Shown piece by piece: positions 11,480 to 23,900 of a DNA stretch of 64,000 bases. The notes below the pieces were generated by a model. The model did not search any database and had not been told where the DNA came from. It saw nothing but the letters and a program-made list of their open reading frames with translations. The stretch spans positions 107,554 to 171,553 of the forward strand of contig QNQO01005823.1 of NCBI GenBank assembly GCA_003290165.1, in the 5' to 3' direction. Within the stretch, counting starts at the first letter, position 1; every line of letters starts with the position of its first letter. This DNA is from Berberis thunbergii. Its lineage: Eukaryota > Streptophyta > Magnoliopsida > Ranunculales > Berberidaceae. Position numbers and translations under genes: made by a program.

Positions 11480-12780
11480 ATCAAGGAACTATCAAAGCCA
11501 ATGGAATGTTGTACAGATCCTCAATCTGGCGATGGATAATACGACATGTCTCATGATATCAACCCAGTGACAACCGTCGAACCAACTGCGCCGAAAAGAA
11601 GGTAGCCTCAATAGATAACGATTCAGATGTCTCTGACATCTTGGGGAATCCCTTTGGACCCCTGTGTAGAAATGCTCATGACTCAGATGAATCACATGAT
11701 CAAAATGGTAGACAAACTCACCCAAAACCTAGAGGGCAACAAACCTCGAGAAGAAAACACTCAGCTTAAGTGACATCAGACCAATAATAGTTACAAATTC
11801 AGCCAACGAAAGTCTGGAAGACTACAACTGAAGAAGCTTAAACGTGAATCAACAGAAAAATCGTTCAAGACCTTAATAGCGAGTCGAGGCAAGGTCCTTA
11901 AAGCTATAGGGGGAAGGGAAGGCGTCAAATTGCCACCAAAAATGATAGGAGATCTAAAAAGAGAACAAAAGCAAACACTGCTCCTTCCACGGCGACTACG
12001 AACATGATACCGAAGATTGTCACAGCCTGAGGGACGAGATAACGCCATGTCAAAGAAGGACGACTTAGAGAATTCGTTTAGCTGAGAGAGCCCGAAGGCG
12101 AAATAATCACAGCGGGAGAACGACCAAAGGAGCTAATATACGTCTTGCATGGTGTAGCTGCAGAGAAAGAACAATCCAACTGATCTTGAAAGTAAGTAGT
12201 CAGAGACCTATGAGTAAATATTAGATACCAAGAGCCATCAACACAATGAGCAAGAACGATGCAGAGGACTTAGATCTTCACTAACGAAGATGCAGATGGG
12301 GTTAATTTCCCGCACAATGATGCCTTAGTGATCTCGGTCATGATAGACAGGTGAAAAATCAATAGAGTGTTGGTTAACACGTGTAGCTCAGCCAACCTCC
12401 TGTACCTAACGGCGTTCTGAAGGATGCGGTTCACTAATGAGATGTTCTCACCTAGTGATCAACCAATGGTGGGTTTCAGCGGGGAACAATGTCATCTATT
12501 AGAGATGATTTAACTACCAGTAGAAGCAGGGAACCAAAAAGCAACGAGTGTTATTGACAAACTTCCTTGTCGTCGATACTCCTTCTGCATATAACATGCT
12601 ACTTGGGAGACCAATGCTTAAAGTACCATACCGACAATGGTAACGGAAGAATCAAAGGAAATCAACTAGCAGCCTGTGAGTGTCATTTCGTAACAATAAA
12701 AGCTCCCCACAGATAGCAATTACTGCAACAACCGAAAGGGCTTTCACAACAATTTGGTCAGACGAATCCTGTCTTCCCGG
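11480..12780 (+). pseudogene. Decayed gag and protease of Tat copy 2
   Basis: Gag is mostly unreadable. KEGRLREFV near 12055 and LIYVLHGVAAEKEQS near 12135 match the gag C-terminal and linker region. The protease region follows in scattered frames: NFPHNDALVISVMIDR, then a site corresponding to the catalytic D-T-G that here reads VLVNTCSSANLLYLTAF, so the catalytic Asp is Asn and the Gly is Cys, then MFSPSDQPMVGFSGEQC. Several stops interrupt it. Confidence 0.65.
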
Positions 12781-12788
12781 ACAATAAA

Positions 12789-13800
12789 ATGGCTCCAACC
12801 AGCCCACGTGATCTACCTAACACCAGACAGCCAGAAGAAGAAACAATCGTAGTCTACCTAGACAACGAGGCAGATAAAACAGTCCGAATAATGGAAAAGA
12901 CCCACATACTGTTAGCAGGTAATGCCCTTCAGACTGAAGAACGCGGGAGCAACGTAGCAATGGCTGGTGAACAAAATGTTCAAAGATAAATATGGTCAAA
13001 TGATGGAGGTTTACATCGACGATATGCTTGACAAAAGCTCACGCCGAGCATACCACATCACATATCTCAAACAGGCTTTCTCCCAACTACAAAAGTATAA
13101 GATGAAACTGAATCTGGTGAAGTGCACATTTGGAATAGAATTAGGAAAATTCCTCGAGTACATGGTCAATCAAATAGAAATTGAGGAAGATCCAAAACAA
13201 ATATAAGCACTTTTCAACATGCAGCAGTCAACAAACATAAAAAGTGTACAAAGTCATAATGGAATAATAGCAGCCTTGAATAGATTCATCTCCAATTCAT
13301 CAGACAAATGTCTACCTTTCTTCAAAATTTTGAAGGGAAATTAAACAAGACATTCGAATGGAATGCAAAGTGTGAGAAAGCTTTTCAAAGCCTAAAAGCA
13401 TATATGAGGAGCACATAACTACTAATGAAACTAAACACGGGGTAAGCACTCTATCTATATTTATCTTTGTCCAACCACGCTATAAGCTCAACGCTAGTAC
13501 GGGAGGAAAAATGCGCACAAAACAAGTATACTACATCAGCAAAACGCTTGCGGATGAAGAGATCAACTATCCGGCTCTAGAAAAATTGGTGCTCACCCTG
13601 ATCGTGTCTTCAAGAAAACTATATCCATACTTCCAAGCGCATCCAATCACGGTTAAGACCAAACAGCCACTTCGGTCGGTATTGCACAAACCAGACCTGT
13701 TGGGAAGGATGGTGAAATGGCCAATAGAGCTTGGACAGTTCGATATTAGCTATACCGTTAGAATTGCTATCAAAGCCTAGGCATTGGAGGATTTCATCGC
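12789..13800 (+). pseudogene. Tat reverse transcriptase, internally deleted
   Basis: The linker RQPEEETIVVYLDNEADKTV (12830s) is the usual start of Tat RT. The sequence then jumps directly to NKMFKDKYGQMMEVYIDDML (12967 onwards), so about half of RT, including the DWLAN and LPRID blocks, has been deleted. YIDD is the polymerase active-site motif and is intact. KMKLNLVKCTFGIELGKFLE and MVNQIEIEEDPKQI follow. The RNase-H-proximal segment KTLADEEINYPALEKLVLTL reads on from 13550 in a shifted frame. Confidence 0.8.
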
Positions 13801-13829
13801 CGAATTCACAGGAAGCAACGATCAACAAA

Positions 13830-14313
13830 CAGAAAGAAGGGATGAAGAAGAATAAAACAAGCCAATCACCGATGGATGGATCCTTTGCTGTGACGGAGCA
13901 TCCAACGAGGCGGGACACAGAGCTGGATTAGTCTTGTACGACTCAGAAGGCGTCGCATTGGAGAAAACAATAAAATTCAACTTTAAAATCTCAAACAATG
14001 AAGCCGAGTACGAAGTTATAATAGCCGGGCAAGAGTTAGCAAAACACTTGAGAATGAAAGACATCAATGTCTTTATTGATTCAAAACTAGTGGTTAATCA
14101 GCTAAACGGAAAATTTCAAGTCAAAGACACTTGAATGAAGGCCTACCACCAGAAACCACTGAACTGATAGAAGGCTTGCAGACTGTCATCATTCAATGGT
14201 GCGCAAGGATGGAGAACAAAAAAGCTGACGAACTAGTGAAGGAAGGATCAATAACTACAGAGAATGTTAATCCACTCGTCATGATGCAAGGAAGCTCCAT
14301 ACTTGAAAACTAG
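13830..14313 (+). pseudogene. Tat RNase H (plant gypsy type)
   Basis: A frame with DGSLCCDGASNEAG-like sequence near 13870 is followed by GLVLYDSEGVALEKTIKFNF and KISNNEAEYEVIIAGQELAK, the conserved NNEAEYEALI(A)G block carrying the catalytic Glu. It continues with DINVFIDSKLVVNQLNGKFQ, whose D-S-x-L-V-V-N-Q holds the next catalytic Asp. The piece at 14131-14313 matches the RNase H to integrase linker (ENKKADELVKEGS). Frameshifts separate the blocks. Confidence 0.8.
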
Positions 14314-14439
14314 GTGGAAAAAACATGTGCCATGAATCAAGAAAACAACTAGACAACTCCAATCCTGGCGTATATATCAAACGGATAACTCCCAACAGAT
14401 AAGATGAAAGCCTGAAAACTACGAAATCAGTCCGCACGA

Positions 14440-15545
14440 TACACAATGATTAATAACAGACTCTACAGAAGGTCCGCCACGAGTCCGTTGCTAAGGTGCC
14501 TTTTACCAAAAGATGTTGAATATGTCCTGCAAGAGATCCACTACGGTACATGCAGAAATCACTCAGGGGGAAGAACACTGGCCCATAAACTACTCACACT
14601 AGGATACTACTAGCAAATGATGCAAGCAGATGCTCAAAAACTAATTCGTACATGCGACAAATGAAAAAGATTTGCCCCGTACACTTACATGTCGGGACAT
14701 AACATGATCTCGATGAGTAGCCCCTGGCCATCGTGGGACCACTCCCCGTGTCTGACAAAAAAATGTTTCTCCTTGTAGCATTAGACTACTTCACTAAGCG
14801 GGTAGAAGTAGAGCCCATAGAGAAGATAAGAGAAATCCAAGTCGAGAAGTTTCTTTGGAAAGACATAATATGCAGAATCGCGATCCCAAGAGTAATTGTC
14901 ACGGACAATGGAAAATAATTTAAAAGCAAGAAGATCAAGGAGCTATGTGAAAACCTAAATATCCAGCAGCACTTCTCGGCACCCGCCCATCGACAAGCAA
15001 ACGGGCAAGCAAAGGTCACCAATAGAACAATCTTGAAAGCAATCAAAAAAAGGCTCGAGGCAGCAAAAGGATTGTGCACAACCGAATTGACTGGCGTCCT
15101 TTGGGCATGCAAAACACCAAAACGGACTCCAACAGGAGAAACCCCTTTCACCCTCGAGTATGGATCCGAAGCAATGATACCCATGGAGATCGGTATGCCG
15201 ACATTTAGAATCAAATAACTTCGCGATGAAGATAACATCGAGGCACTGAGAGTCGGACTAGACCTCATCAAGGAAAAGAGAAAAGCGGCCTCTATCAAAA
15301 CAACGTATGGCCGGATAATACAAGAAGAGGGTAAGAATCTGCACTTTTGACATCGACGATTGGGTACTCTGAAAATTCCAGCTCAACACAAAGGAATCAG
15401 ACACATGCAAGCTAAACCTGAATTGGGAAGGACTATACAAAGTAATAAAGATCAACAGACCAGGAACATACTGGTTGGAAAACAAAGAGGGTGAAAAGTT
15501 GTCGCGACCATGGAATGTAGAACACTTAAAAAGATATGATCAATA
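14440..15545 (+). pseudogene. Tat integrase
   Basis: Blocks in order: a degenerate zinc-binding region (14460-14680), then the core, VGPLPVSDKKMFLLVALDYF with the first catalytic Asp, IAIPRVIVTDNGK with the second, and QHFSAPAHRQANGQAKVTNR. Active Tat elements read GQAEVTNR here, so the third catalytic residue (Glu) appears to be Lys. TPTGETPFTLEYGSEAMIP and MEIGMPTFRIK follow. A degenerate C-terminal domain with WNVEHLKRY-type sequence runs to about 15540. Stops break the frame. Confidence 0.85.
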
Positions 15546-15550
15546 AACTT

Positions 15551-16029
15551 TTTTTCTCAATCTTCCATCTCGAGTTCAAAATGACGAAAGTTTAGTCAGG
15601 ACAAGAAAGTCGGAATGAAAATCTCACTCATGAAAATACTTAACACATCTAGAGTATCGAGCAAAAAATATATGTACCGAACGAACGAGTCGGGCATAAA
15701 AATGAAACTTCTGGCCTGATCAACAACGAAGTAATAAAGTACCAAAACATAAGAGCCGAACTTTTTCTAGTCGGCTATAATGTACGGCATCGTAATCCAG
15801 ATATATAATCAAATTTTGTATAAAAAACATTTACTCGACTAGTATGTCGAACATTGAAGCCATTCATAAAAATTCGGACGAACGAGTCAGAAATTTGCCA
15901 GGAATGTCGTAAGTGAAAAGTTGATAAGCTGGACATACTGGACACAACAAATGCAAGATATAAAATTTCCATGATCTTCTAAAAAAGAGATTACAAAGGA
16001 ATCAAATGAGACAATTAAGGAGGAACATC
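15551..16029. other. Non-coding gap between integrase and antisense ORF
   Basis: AT-rich, no coding evidence. It separates the 3' end of pol from the 3' end of the antisense ORF, so the two genes would be convergent. Confidence 0.5.
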
Positions 16030-18250
16030 GATATTATCAGTAACATCACTAGGTGGTGTAAGCTCAGACAAGTGCTGAAAAGGTTCTCTGACCACTTGAT
16101 CACTCAGTGAATCCGGAACGACTTCCTCGACATCATCGAATTCTTGCTCGGCGAAGCAACAATGTTCAAACATATATAAGCCTTATGTCTCTAGGAAATC
16201 CAAGAAGTCATGATGACAATCGACCACTTTTTTCCAATTCACTACCTCTTTTCAGTAACAAATGATAAGCCCCGCTCTGGTCGATGCCAATTCATTAGCA
16301 ACGACTGTAAGTCTAGCAGAAACTGCAAACTTGGCCACAATAAACTTGGAATTAGATTGAGCAATTCGAGTCACAGAAGCCTTGAGACTGGCAGAACATT
16401 CTTCGGCATAACGAATGGCCTCATCACGCTCAGCCCTTCGATGGGACAACTTCTTCTTAGCAACATCTAGATGGGACCACAACCTACTCAACTCGACTTA
16501 AGAAGTTTCGAGATCAGAAGAAAACGTATCCCAAATGGCCTCAAGCTCCCTCAACGAAGTTTGTGCAGTATATGTAGCCCTTTCATGCTCTACGCACTGC
16601 GCTTTCAATGAATCAAGTTGGCAGAGAACATGAGAAAGGACCAGAACCTGTCCTGCCAGCTTTCGCTCAATGAGTGCCACCTGATCATGGGCAACCTTAC
16701 AATCTGACCCCATCATAGCCACATAAGTAAGATGAGTCATCCCTTCCATAAGGTGATGGAAGGCTTCATCAATATGACGACATGGTGGACATATGGGCAT
16801 CAAAGCCTTATTACCCAACCGCCCATGACAACCGCCAATGAGGTTGTCAGCGTTGTCCTGCACATCAATTTCAAAAGGTTACCAAAACTTCTCGGGCGCA
16901 ATCGAAATAGGACGAGAAGTGGAGGGAATAGCAGGCAATCTCGAGGTTTCGACAACAGCGGGAGAAACTGGGAGTTTGAAGCCCCCCGAGTTCGAGTAAC
17001 AACTCGATCTTCCAATGTCGGATTGTACTCAAAGTCATCTAAGGTCTTAGTACTCTTCAAATTCTCAGACTGCCAAAGACCAAACTGAAGCATTTTATTT
17101 TCAATGATGCGAAAGTCATCCATCATCGGGTCAACAGCAACGGGCAAACCATGTAAGGTAACAAGACTATTCTCACTATCGTCTAAAGGACGGGAAACCT
17201 CCTTCTTGCCCCTTTCAAGAACTCGATTTTTTTCTTCATTCTCTTGGGCAGAAGAGTCATCCTTTGAACCACGACCCCCCTTTTCAGGGAAAAACGGGAG
17301 GGGAGGGAGTCTTAGCGGCATCACAAACCAATGTGGCGAGCTTTTTCTTCATTGAGACGCGACCATAACTAATTGCTAACATCTTAAAAGTGCTGGGAGG
17401 CCAAGGAACTTTCCTCTTTCTAACAATCAAGCTGATACTTTTAGAGCCTTTAACAACGATAGAAGTAATTCAGCTTACAAGTTCGTCAACAAAACTATCT
17501 CTACGGCCGACATCCACATCACCAGCATGTGCAACAGTCACCTCTAAAGCATGACCTACAATAGGTTCCGTCGACCTGCCTCACCCAATGAATATAAGCC
17601 ACAACAAATAATGGCATCCATAGTAAGGAAATATTCTACAAAGATTCAGGGAAGCTTGCCAAACCGACTAGAACTTCTGTTTCTCCAATGATAACGACAA
17701 CTCAACCCTCTTAGGCTCTCGAAATGACCATGAAATTTGATTTCCGCGCAACCTAAAACAATTGGAGGCAAAAGAAGCATAGAACCAGGGCCTCGGTCAA
17801 CCCTCGTATTCCTCACGCAGACCCTTGAAAAAAATGAAGAACAAAGCTAACATGTGCGATTAGCATTCACACTAGACGCCACCAAGGAATGCAAGACCCT
17901 GACATTCATAGGGATACCGGGTGCGATAACTCTCGCTAAGGTCGCAATCATTACATTCCAACCGTTAGGAACTAGTTGGGTGGGGGCGATGTCCACAAAA
18001 TCTAGGTATTGCTAGACGATCTCAGGCACTGGAAGCCTAAAGCCAAAATGGAACATACCAGGGTACAGACCGATATACCCATGCTTTGGACGACAAGGAC
18101 TGTTGCCCTCTTCAAGTAGAATGATTTCTAGATCGGCCGACAATGAATAATAGTGACGAATGCTATCCAAAGACACATGTGTCGCCCACTTAGGAGAAAA
18201 AGAAAACTTCACAATCATCAAGAACAACGCCACTCAAAATCCTGAAGCTA
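16030..18250 (-). pseudogene. Antisense extra ORF of Tat copy 2 (transposase_28-like/coiled-coil protein)
   Basis: The minus strand, opposite to pol, encodes a decayed protein in several frames. N-terminal block (18233-18012): LDSIRHYYSLSADLEIILLE, then GYIGLYPGMFHFGFRLPVPE, continuing after a stop with PTQLVPNGWNVMIATLARVI. The pattern of a G-x-x-G-x-Y block, FRLPVP and QL-PN-W fits the plant 'putative gypsy type transposon' domain (Pfam Transposase_28) as I know it. Middle (17324-16800): DDFRIIENKMLQFGLWQSEN, then FEYNPTLEDRVVTR. C-terminal (16863-16252): HIDEAFHHLMEGMTHLTYVA, MMGSDCKVAHDQVALIERKL, then a long heptad-like helix. The protein in the element at 26458-45023 is clearly homologous. 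Its function is unknown to me. Confidence 0.75.
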
Positions 18251-18560
18251 GACATGATTGCAAAACAAAAGTAAGAAATAAAGGAATCAACAACTAGAAA
18301 TTGAAAATGTGTAAAAAGGAGACATTTCGAACTCAACTATTCATTTTATAAGAATGAGTAGTGAAAGGTTCACTCTTGGGAGAACGTGCAAGATATGATA
18401 GTCGCATGAAATCTCAGAAATCACACTGAAATGAGCAAGCAGTCGAAACATCGGAGAGATAGCAGCAACAACAGATAGTAAGAATACTAAATGTGTCGTA
18501 ATGCTGAAATCAAAAACCAAACCGCCACACAGTTAGTGGATACATGAATATACTCACTAA

Positions 18561-18574
18561 CTAATGGGGGAATA
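18561..18574 (+). promoter_or_regulatory. Polypurine tract
   Basis: CTAATGGGGGAATA lies two bases before the 3' LTR start and is the expected plus-strand primer. The minus-strand element at 26458 has the equivalent CTAAGGGGGTAGTAGC. Confidence 0.7.
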
Positions 18575-18576
18575 AT

Positions 18577-19098
18577 TGATGATACATCAAAATAGACCGT
18601 CGTCGCGACCATACAAATGGCAGAGAACATCCATCACGAGGATCTGGCGCCCCATCTACTAGGTCAGCTCGTAATACCCAAGAAGGTTAAAACTAGTCAT
18701 AAAGCCCAAACAAGGCCCATTAAAGGAAGACGTAATCGAAGCCTAAATTCGAGCCCGCACAAATCAAAGTTTAAATCCAGGCCCGACACGAGTTCTTTCA
18801 TAAAGAAGATGAACGTTGCACAAAAATTAGTTGTAGAGGGAGTTACGCCTCCATGGACGCATCTCCATAAAGGAGAAGACTGTTACAAGAAACATCTCTT
18901 TCCATCGCGCCTCACATGCTTAAGTTACGCTGAGAATTAAGTACGACCATTATAAAAGGTAAAGGGAATATTTGAACAAAGGTATGCAACTTTAATTGAG
19001 TTTTGTCCAGATTTATTTTCTTCTTCAAACCGAGTTGTTGACTTAAGCATCGGAGTGTCTTTGGCCACCAAAAAGTGGTCTTTGGCAGTATAACATCA
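18577..19098 (+). repeat. 3' LTR of Tat copy 2
   Basis: Begins TGATGATACATCA and ends TAACATCA. It aligns with 10830-11393 throughout, except for a gap of about 45 bp before the terminal ATCA. The TSD GTTTT follows immediately. Confidence 0.9.
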
Positions 19099-19103
19099 GT
19101 TTT

Positions 19104-20983
19104 ATTGTTAATAAGGGCAAAAGGAGGGTGTTTTATGATTGATATAAATACATATAATGTCTACATTGTTCTACTTTAAAAAGAAAAAAATAAATTATTT
19201 AGATCTGAAAGTTATTTTTTTAATAAACAACTATGCGATTAGAGTAATATTTACCTTTATTTATCTAAGAACTTAATTAAATCGATAAAGTTAGTTGTTT
19301 ATGGAGGAAATATATTGAAGAATGAAATCTTAATTTGTATAAGTTCGTATTGGTAGAATCTAATCCTTGAGATCTTAATCTCAAAGTCTAAATCTCAGTT
19401 TCATTACTTTTTAGTTATTTTTTTTTCTTATGTTAGATTTGTTAAGTCTCAATTTTGTTTTAAAAATTCCTTTCTAATCTCCTTATTTAGATTTGACTTT
19501 GATTTCTAGGATTTTCATTCGTTTTGGTCAACCCCTACTCACCACTGCGCTAGATTTTAGTGGTGTTTTGCAGGGTAATTTTTGCAAGTGTGAAGACAAC
19601 AATGACATCTATATCACAAGACTTTTGCACTCTTTATTTCACATCCACGACCAGATGTTTGCATCCATTTTGACACTCAAAGTGATTTACCTATAAACTA
19701 ATAGAGCCAAAGTGCAAATAAGAATAACCCACAAGCTAATATGATGAAATGGATCCAAAGGCTTTGATACAAATGTGATGTGAATACAACTAGACATTGG
19801 TCCTTCGTTAACTTTGTTAAACGACCCGTTGGGCATGGTTGTGCTTATAAAACACCAGAAATGTGAGAGAGAACTTACAAGAGGGTACCTGCGAGAGAGA
19901 AAATAATGATCGGGGTGGATTTCAAGGCTAGGGTGTTGTTGCTATTGTGGTGTTCGTGTTGCTGGTAAGCTAAGATGAAGTAGATGATTGCCAATGGTGT
20001 TATGGTCGAGTGGTTAGGGCTATGTGAGTTTATCCCCCACGTCCTAGGTTCGAGACCCGCCGACAGCATGGTTACTTTCTTATGGTGTTGACCTGTAGGT
20101 CGCACATTGTTGATAGGTTATGAGATCCTGTAAAAACCCAACTCCCTTTCCAAAAAAAAAAAAAAAAAAAAAAAGATGAAGTAGATGGACCCCGAACTCT
20201 AATAAAGCAAACATCCAATAACCACAAATTTCAAGAAAAAAAACCTTCAACCAAAATCACCCTAGGAACTTCAATTTCAATGACAACAAATTAGAGCTTA
20301 TTTCACACCAAAATTATACTACTCACTCGCAGTTAGTGTTCCGCAAAGAATTGATTTTGGGGGATTTCACGCCCATTAGTTTTATGTGAATCTTACTTAT
20401 TGATCTCAAACACATGCCCTGCACGTGAGATAATGTCATTGGTTAAAGGAGGCAGTCTTGGGATTAATTGAAGTATGGTTGGTCAAGGGGAAGTCAAACT
20501 AACCCTTGGTTTTTAATAAATAAAAAGAAGGTTCAGATATTCTAATCCATTTTGGCTTTCCCATCCGAGTACAAAGTACACAAGAGGTTGGAACAATTTG
20601 CAATAAAGTCAAAGTTTCATCAATCAAATGGTTAGTGCGTACAGAGAGTATAGTGATTTTGTCCAAAACCGAAATGAAGAAAACAGGAATAACAGGTTTG
20701 ATAATATAATTTGACATCTTAATACAATTAAAATTCATATAAGCATGTCAAGGGTGCACAAGAAATCCTAACTATCCTGCAAATCACCATATCAAGAAGG
20801 AAATAAAACTAAAGCTTATTACCCAATGGAATGAAAGTGTGCATAAAAGTTGAGGGATCCAATCGGCCTGCTTACAAAAATAATAATAAAGTATGCAACA
20901 AACATGAAGAAAATTCAAGAAATGCTCTCTTGTACATTTCCATTTCAGAGAAAACGACAATCTCAGCATTACTACTACAAACC
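19104..20983. other. AT-rich intergenic sequence with a SINE
   Basis: No supported gene. The only recognised feature is the SINE at 19987-20173. The right end is the downstream flank of the minus-strand PPR gene, and a polyadenylation signal there cannot be chosen with confidence. Confidence 0.5.
19973..20187 (+). mobile_element. tRNA-derived SINE with 14-bp target-site duplication
   Basis: The SINE body (19987-20173) starts ATTGCCAATGGTG. It carries an A-box-like TGGTCGAGTGGTTAGGGC and a B-box GGTTCGAGACC about 30 bp later, then a tRNA-unrelated body ending CCAACTCCCTTTCC and about 21 As. It is flanked by perfect repeats AGATGAAGTAGATG at 19973-19986 and 20174-20187. A 5'-truncated relative lies on the minus strand at 8448-8592. 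Confidence 0.93.
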
Positions 20984-23900
20984 TTACTCAACAGAAATTA
21001 CCTCAAGCAACTTCTTAGCTGCTTCATTCACCTCTAAATTCTCCATCTTCAATCGGCGACGCATTGAAGGACTCATCTTTCCAGCAGCTGCATATGTTCG
21101 TATCAGTGATTCAAACACATGCACTCCCGCAACATCCTCAACCTTCTTCAGAGTCTCCACAAAGCGCTCTGCACCATCAACATCCTTCTCTTTCTCAAAA
21201 TGTGCCATTACAGTGTAGATCACTTCTTCCCGTGGCACCCACTTCCTGCCATTGCCTCTCCCAAGTGCAACTGCATTGGCAACACAATCTGCTGCCAAAT
21301 TCATGTCACCATTTTTCAAATGATAATCCATAAAAATCTCCCATGTTTTACAATTAGGTTTTGCACCTCTCTTACGAGCCCGTTCCTCAAGGGCTTCAGC
21401 CTTCTCTAGCAACCCATCTTTAGCATAAGTACCAATTAGCACATTTGCCACCCTTATGTCATAAGTCGAGCACCCACACTCCCATTCATGGAAACATTTC
21501 TCAGCACCTGGGAGGTCATTTAAGTTTGCCAGCACCTGGATCATATTCAGATAGCTGATGTTTGCCCTTTTTGGAAAAGCCAGACACAAGGAGCGCCATA
21601 CTCGATATACCTCAAGTAGATTCCCTGTCCGGCCATACAAAGTGATCAGGAACTGAAAAGCACTGAGATGTTGACAGCCATTTCTCTTCTCAAGCTCTTT
21701 GAGAGCCTTTTCTGCCTTCTCAAACAAGCCAGCATAAACATAAATTGATGCCAAATTGCTGTATGTTGTCCAATCTCCAACAACGCGGCCATCCCTCTTC
21801 ATCTCCTCGATGACCCTCTCAACACCAGATATGTCCTCATCTGCAGCAAGAGCTCTCATCCAGACATTGTAAGTGAAAGAATCTGGCGTCACATCGCTTG
21901 CTTTCATTTCTTGTATGATAGCTGGGATCTTTTCAGGCTGGCCAGTTTTTGTATAAAGGGTCATCAAGCTGTTATAGGCCATGGCACTTGAAGCAAATCC
22001 TAATTCCTTCATCTTTTCCATGAGGGCTTCTGCCTTCTCTGTCATTAGTTCCTTGCAATAACAGTTGAGAAGGGCCCCATAACACAGATGATTCTTTGAC
22101 GCTTCAGGAAGATCAATAAAATACTTCTCAGCACTGGATATGCTCCGTCCTTTAGCTATAAGATCAAGATGGATAGCCTGATCACTCACTGTCATGTTCA
22201 TACCTTTATCTGCCATAGTTTCTGCAAGCTGCATATTGATGAAATTGGAAAATCATAAGTTGCGACACTCAACCTACTTCAAAAACAATATATTTATGAC
22301 ATTGAAAATGAGGCATAAAGACGAAAATATTGAAATTTTAAACAAGTCATCAAATTGAGTTGAAGTGATTGCAACTTGAATTGTTTGTTTCATTCAAGTA
22401 CAGTCATTTTGGTGAATTAAGTATGGAGTAGATTAGGACTTTATTTATGATGTATAGTGTGTCAAATAAGGTAAAACAAAGAAGAGAGGTTCAATTATCA
22501 CTTTACAAGTGATGAATATAGTTTTGTCTTGATTAATTTCATGTTGGGTGGTTCAATTCGTAATTAATGGAACTAGCATTGTTGGTTGTTGACGCGACAA
22601 ATTTTGTCGATTTGTTTTAGCACAGCAAGGATACTTGATTATGATCTAAATGATAGAAGCAGAAGTAGCTATGTTGTCAGGGGCGAGGGGTGTTGCAATG
22701 CATTGTCGAGGTCCTTAATGCCTCAAGCAACTTAGCGACGCCACGAGAGCGCCTCCGACAACAAAAACCATGTTGGAGGGGAAAAAAACACTCATTTTTC
22801 ATATTTGTGCAGATTTTCATATTGTTAAGGTATTGTTGTGTTCCAGAATCACTTTGGTACCTCTTTAGTTCAAAATTGACAAAGGCAATTGAAAAACAAA
22901 CCAACAACCATATAAGTATGAGTGAATATATAATCAATGTCTCAAATCTCAATCCCACTGTATCCATCATATTCTATTAACTAGTGTTTTTCATAAGCCA
23001 TAAACCAACTCACCATATCCATAAGTCATGAACATGATAAAAACTTACAATAAATCTAGTCATATCCATAAGAAAGACAAATAACGTGAACTAAGACGTA
23101 GCAAGACCATGGGACTCCATACCTCATAAAATACAAATATCCTCAATATCGCCCAAACTCATATCATCATTTTTCATCCCTAAATGATTAAATCCCCTTT
23201 AGTAAGTGACTTAATTAGTTATAATGTAAATTAATAATAGTTAAAAGTAACTTAAGCTATTAGTGCCCCAACTGAGGCGAGGGCCACGATACTCTGAGGC
23301 GCTAAAAGAGTTTTGAGGTGAAGCTAGTCTGAGGTGGGGAGCCTTGTGGAAAAAAAAACTGCACGTCGGCCTTGGTGACTCTTCTGACAACATAGAGAAG
23401 AATAAATGAGGTGAATTAAGGGCCAAGAAATGGGTTTTCTTCTTTTCCTTTTAGTATGACATGTCTCTTGATTTCTATGAATGCTTAAGAAACGGTCAAG
23501 AGAACACACTACTTTGTTTCAATCAAGCCTTATAGTTGTCGTCCTCTGACAACTCATTCTGAAGACGTTAGCTCCCATTGAAGAAAATAAGGAAGACCCC
23601 AAAAGGTTGTAGAGGAGGAATGCTTTAAAGAAGTTTTATTTTATCGATGTCAGATGGTATATGGCCTTTTTTTTTTCAAATCAAGAAGAACAAGAATAAA
23701 TATTATTATGAAAATAAGTAAAACATGAGCGAGTGAGGGACTCCACCAGCAACCCAAAATACAAAAGACTAAACCCTATATTAAGTTGCTGGTTAGTGAT
23801 TTCCAAAAAAAAAAAAGTTGCTGGTTAGCCCAATTAATACATCAAAGGTGATAAATATATCCTTCAAAGGCTGAAACATGCACCCCCAGTGCCATATTGT

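Larger units (their letters stand above)
10825..19103 (+). mobile_element. Ty3/gypsy element, Tat lineage (copy 2), both LTRs and TSD
   Basis: The element proper is 10830-19098, flanked by the 5-bp duplication GTTTT (10825-10829 and 19099-19103). The order is LTR, PBS, gag remnant, protease, reverse transcriptase, RNase H, integrase, an ORF on the opposite strand, polypurine tract, LTR. The domain order and the antisense ORF fit the Tat/Retand branch. The LTRs differ at many positions, and the 3' LTR has lost about 45 bp near its end. Stops and frameshifts occur throughout pol, so it is non-functional. Confidence 0.9.

Noticed and set aside
14786..15298. 170-codon minus-strand frame over integrase of Tat copy 2
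   Set aside because: A shadow of the plus-strand integrase, whose motifs are clear.
20850..21409. Plus-strand frames across the 3' part of the PPR gene
   Set aside because: They are complements of the intact minus-strand PPR coding sequence.
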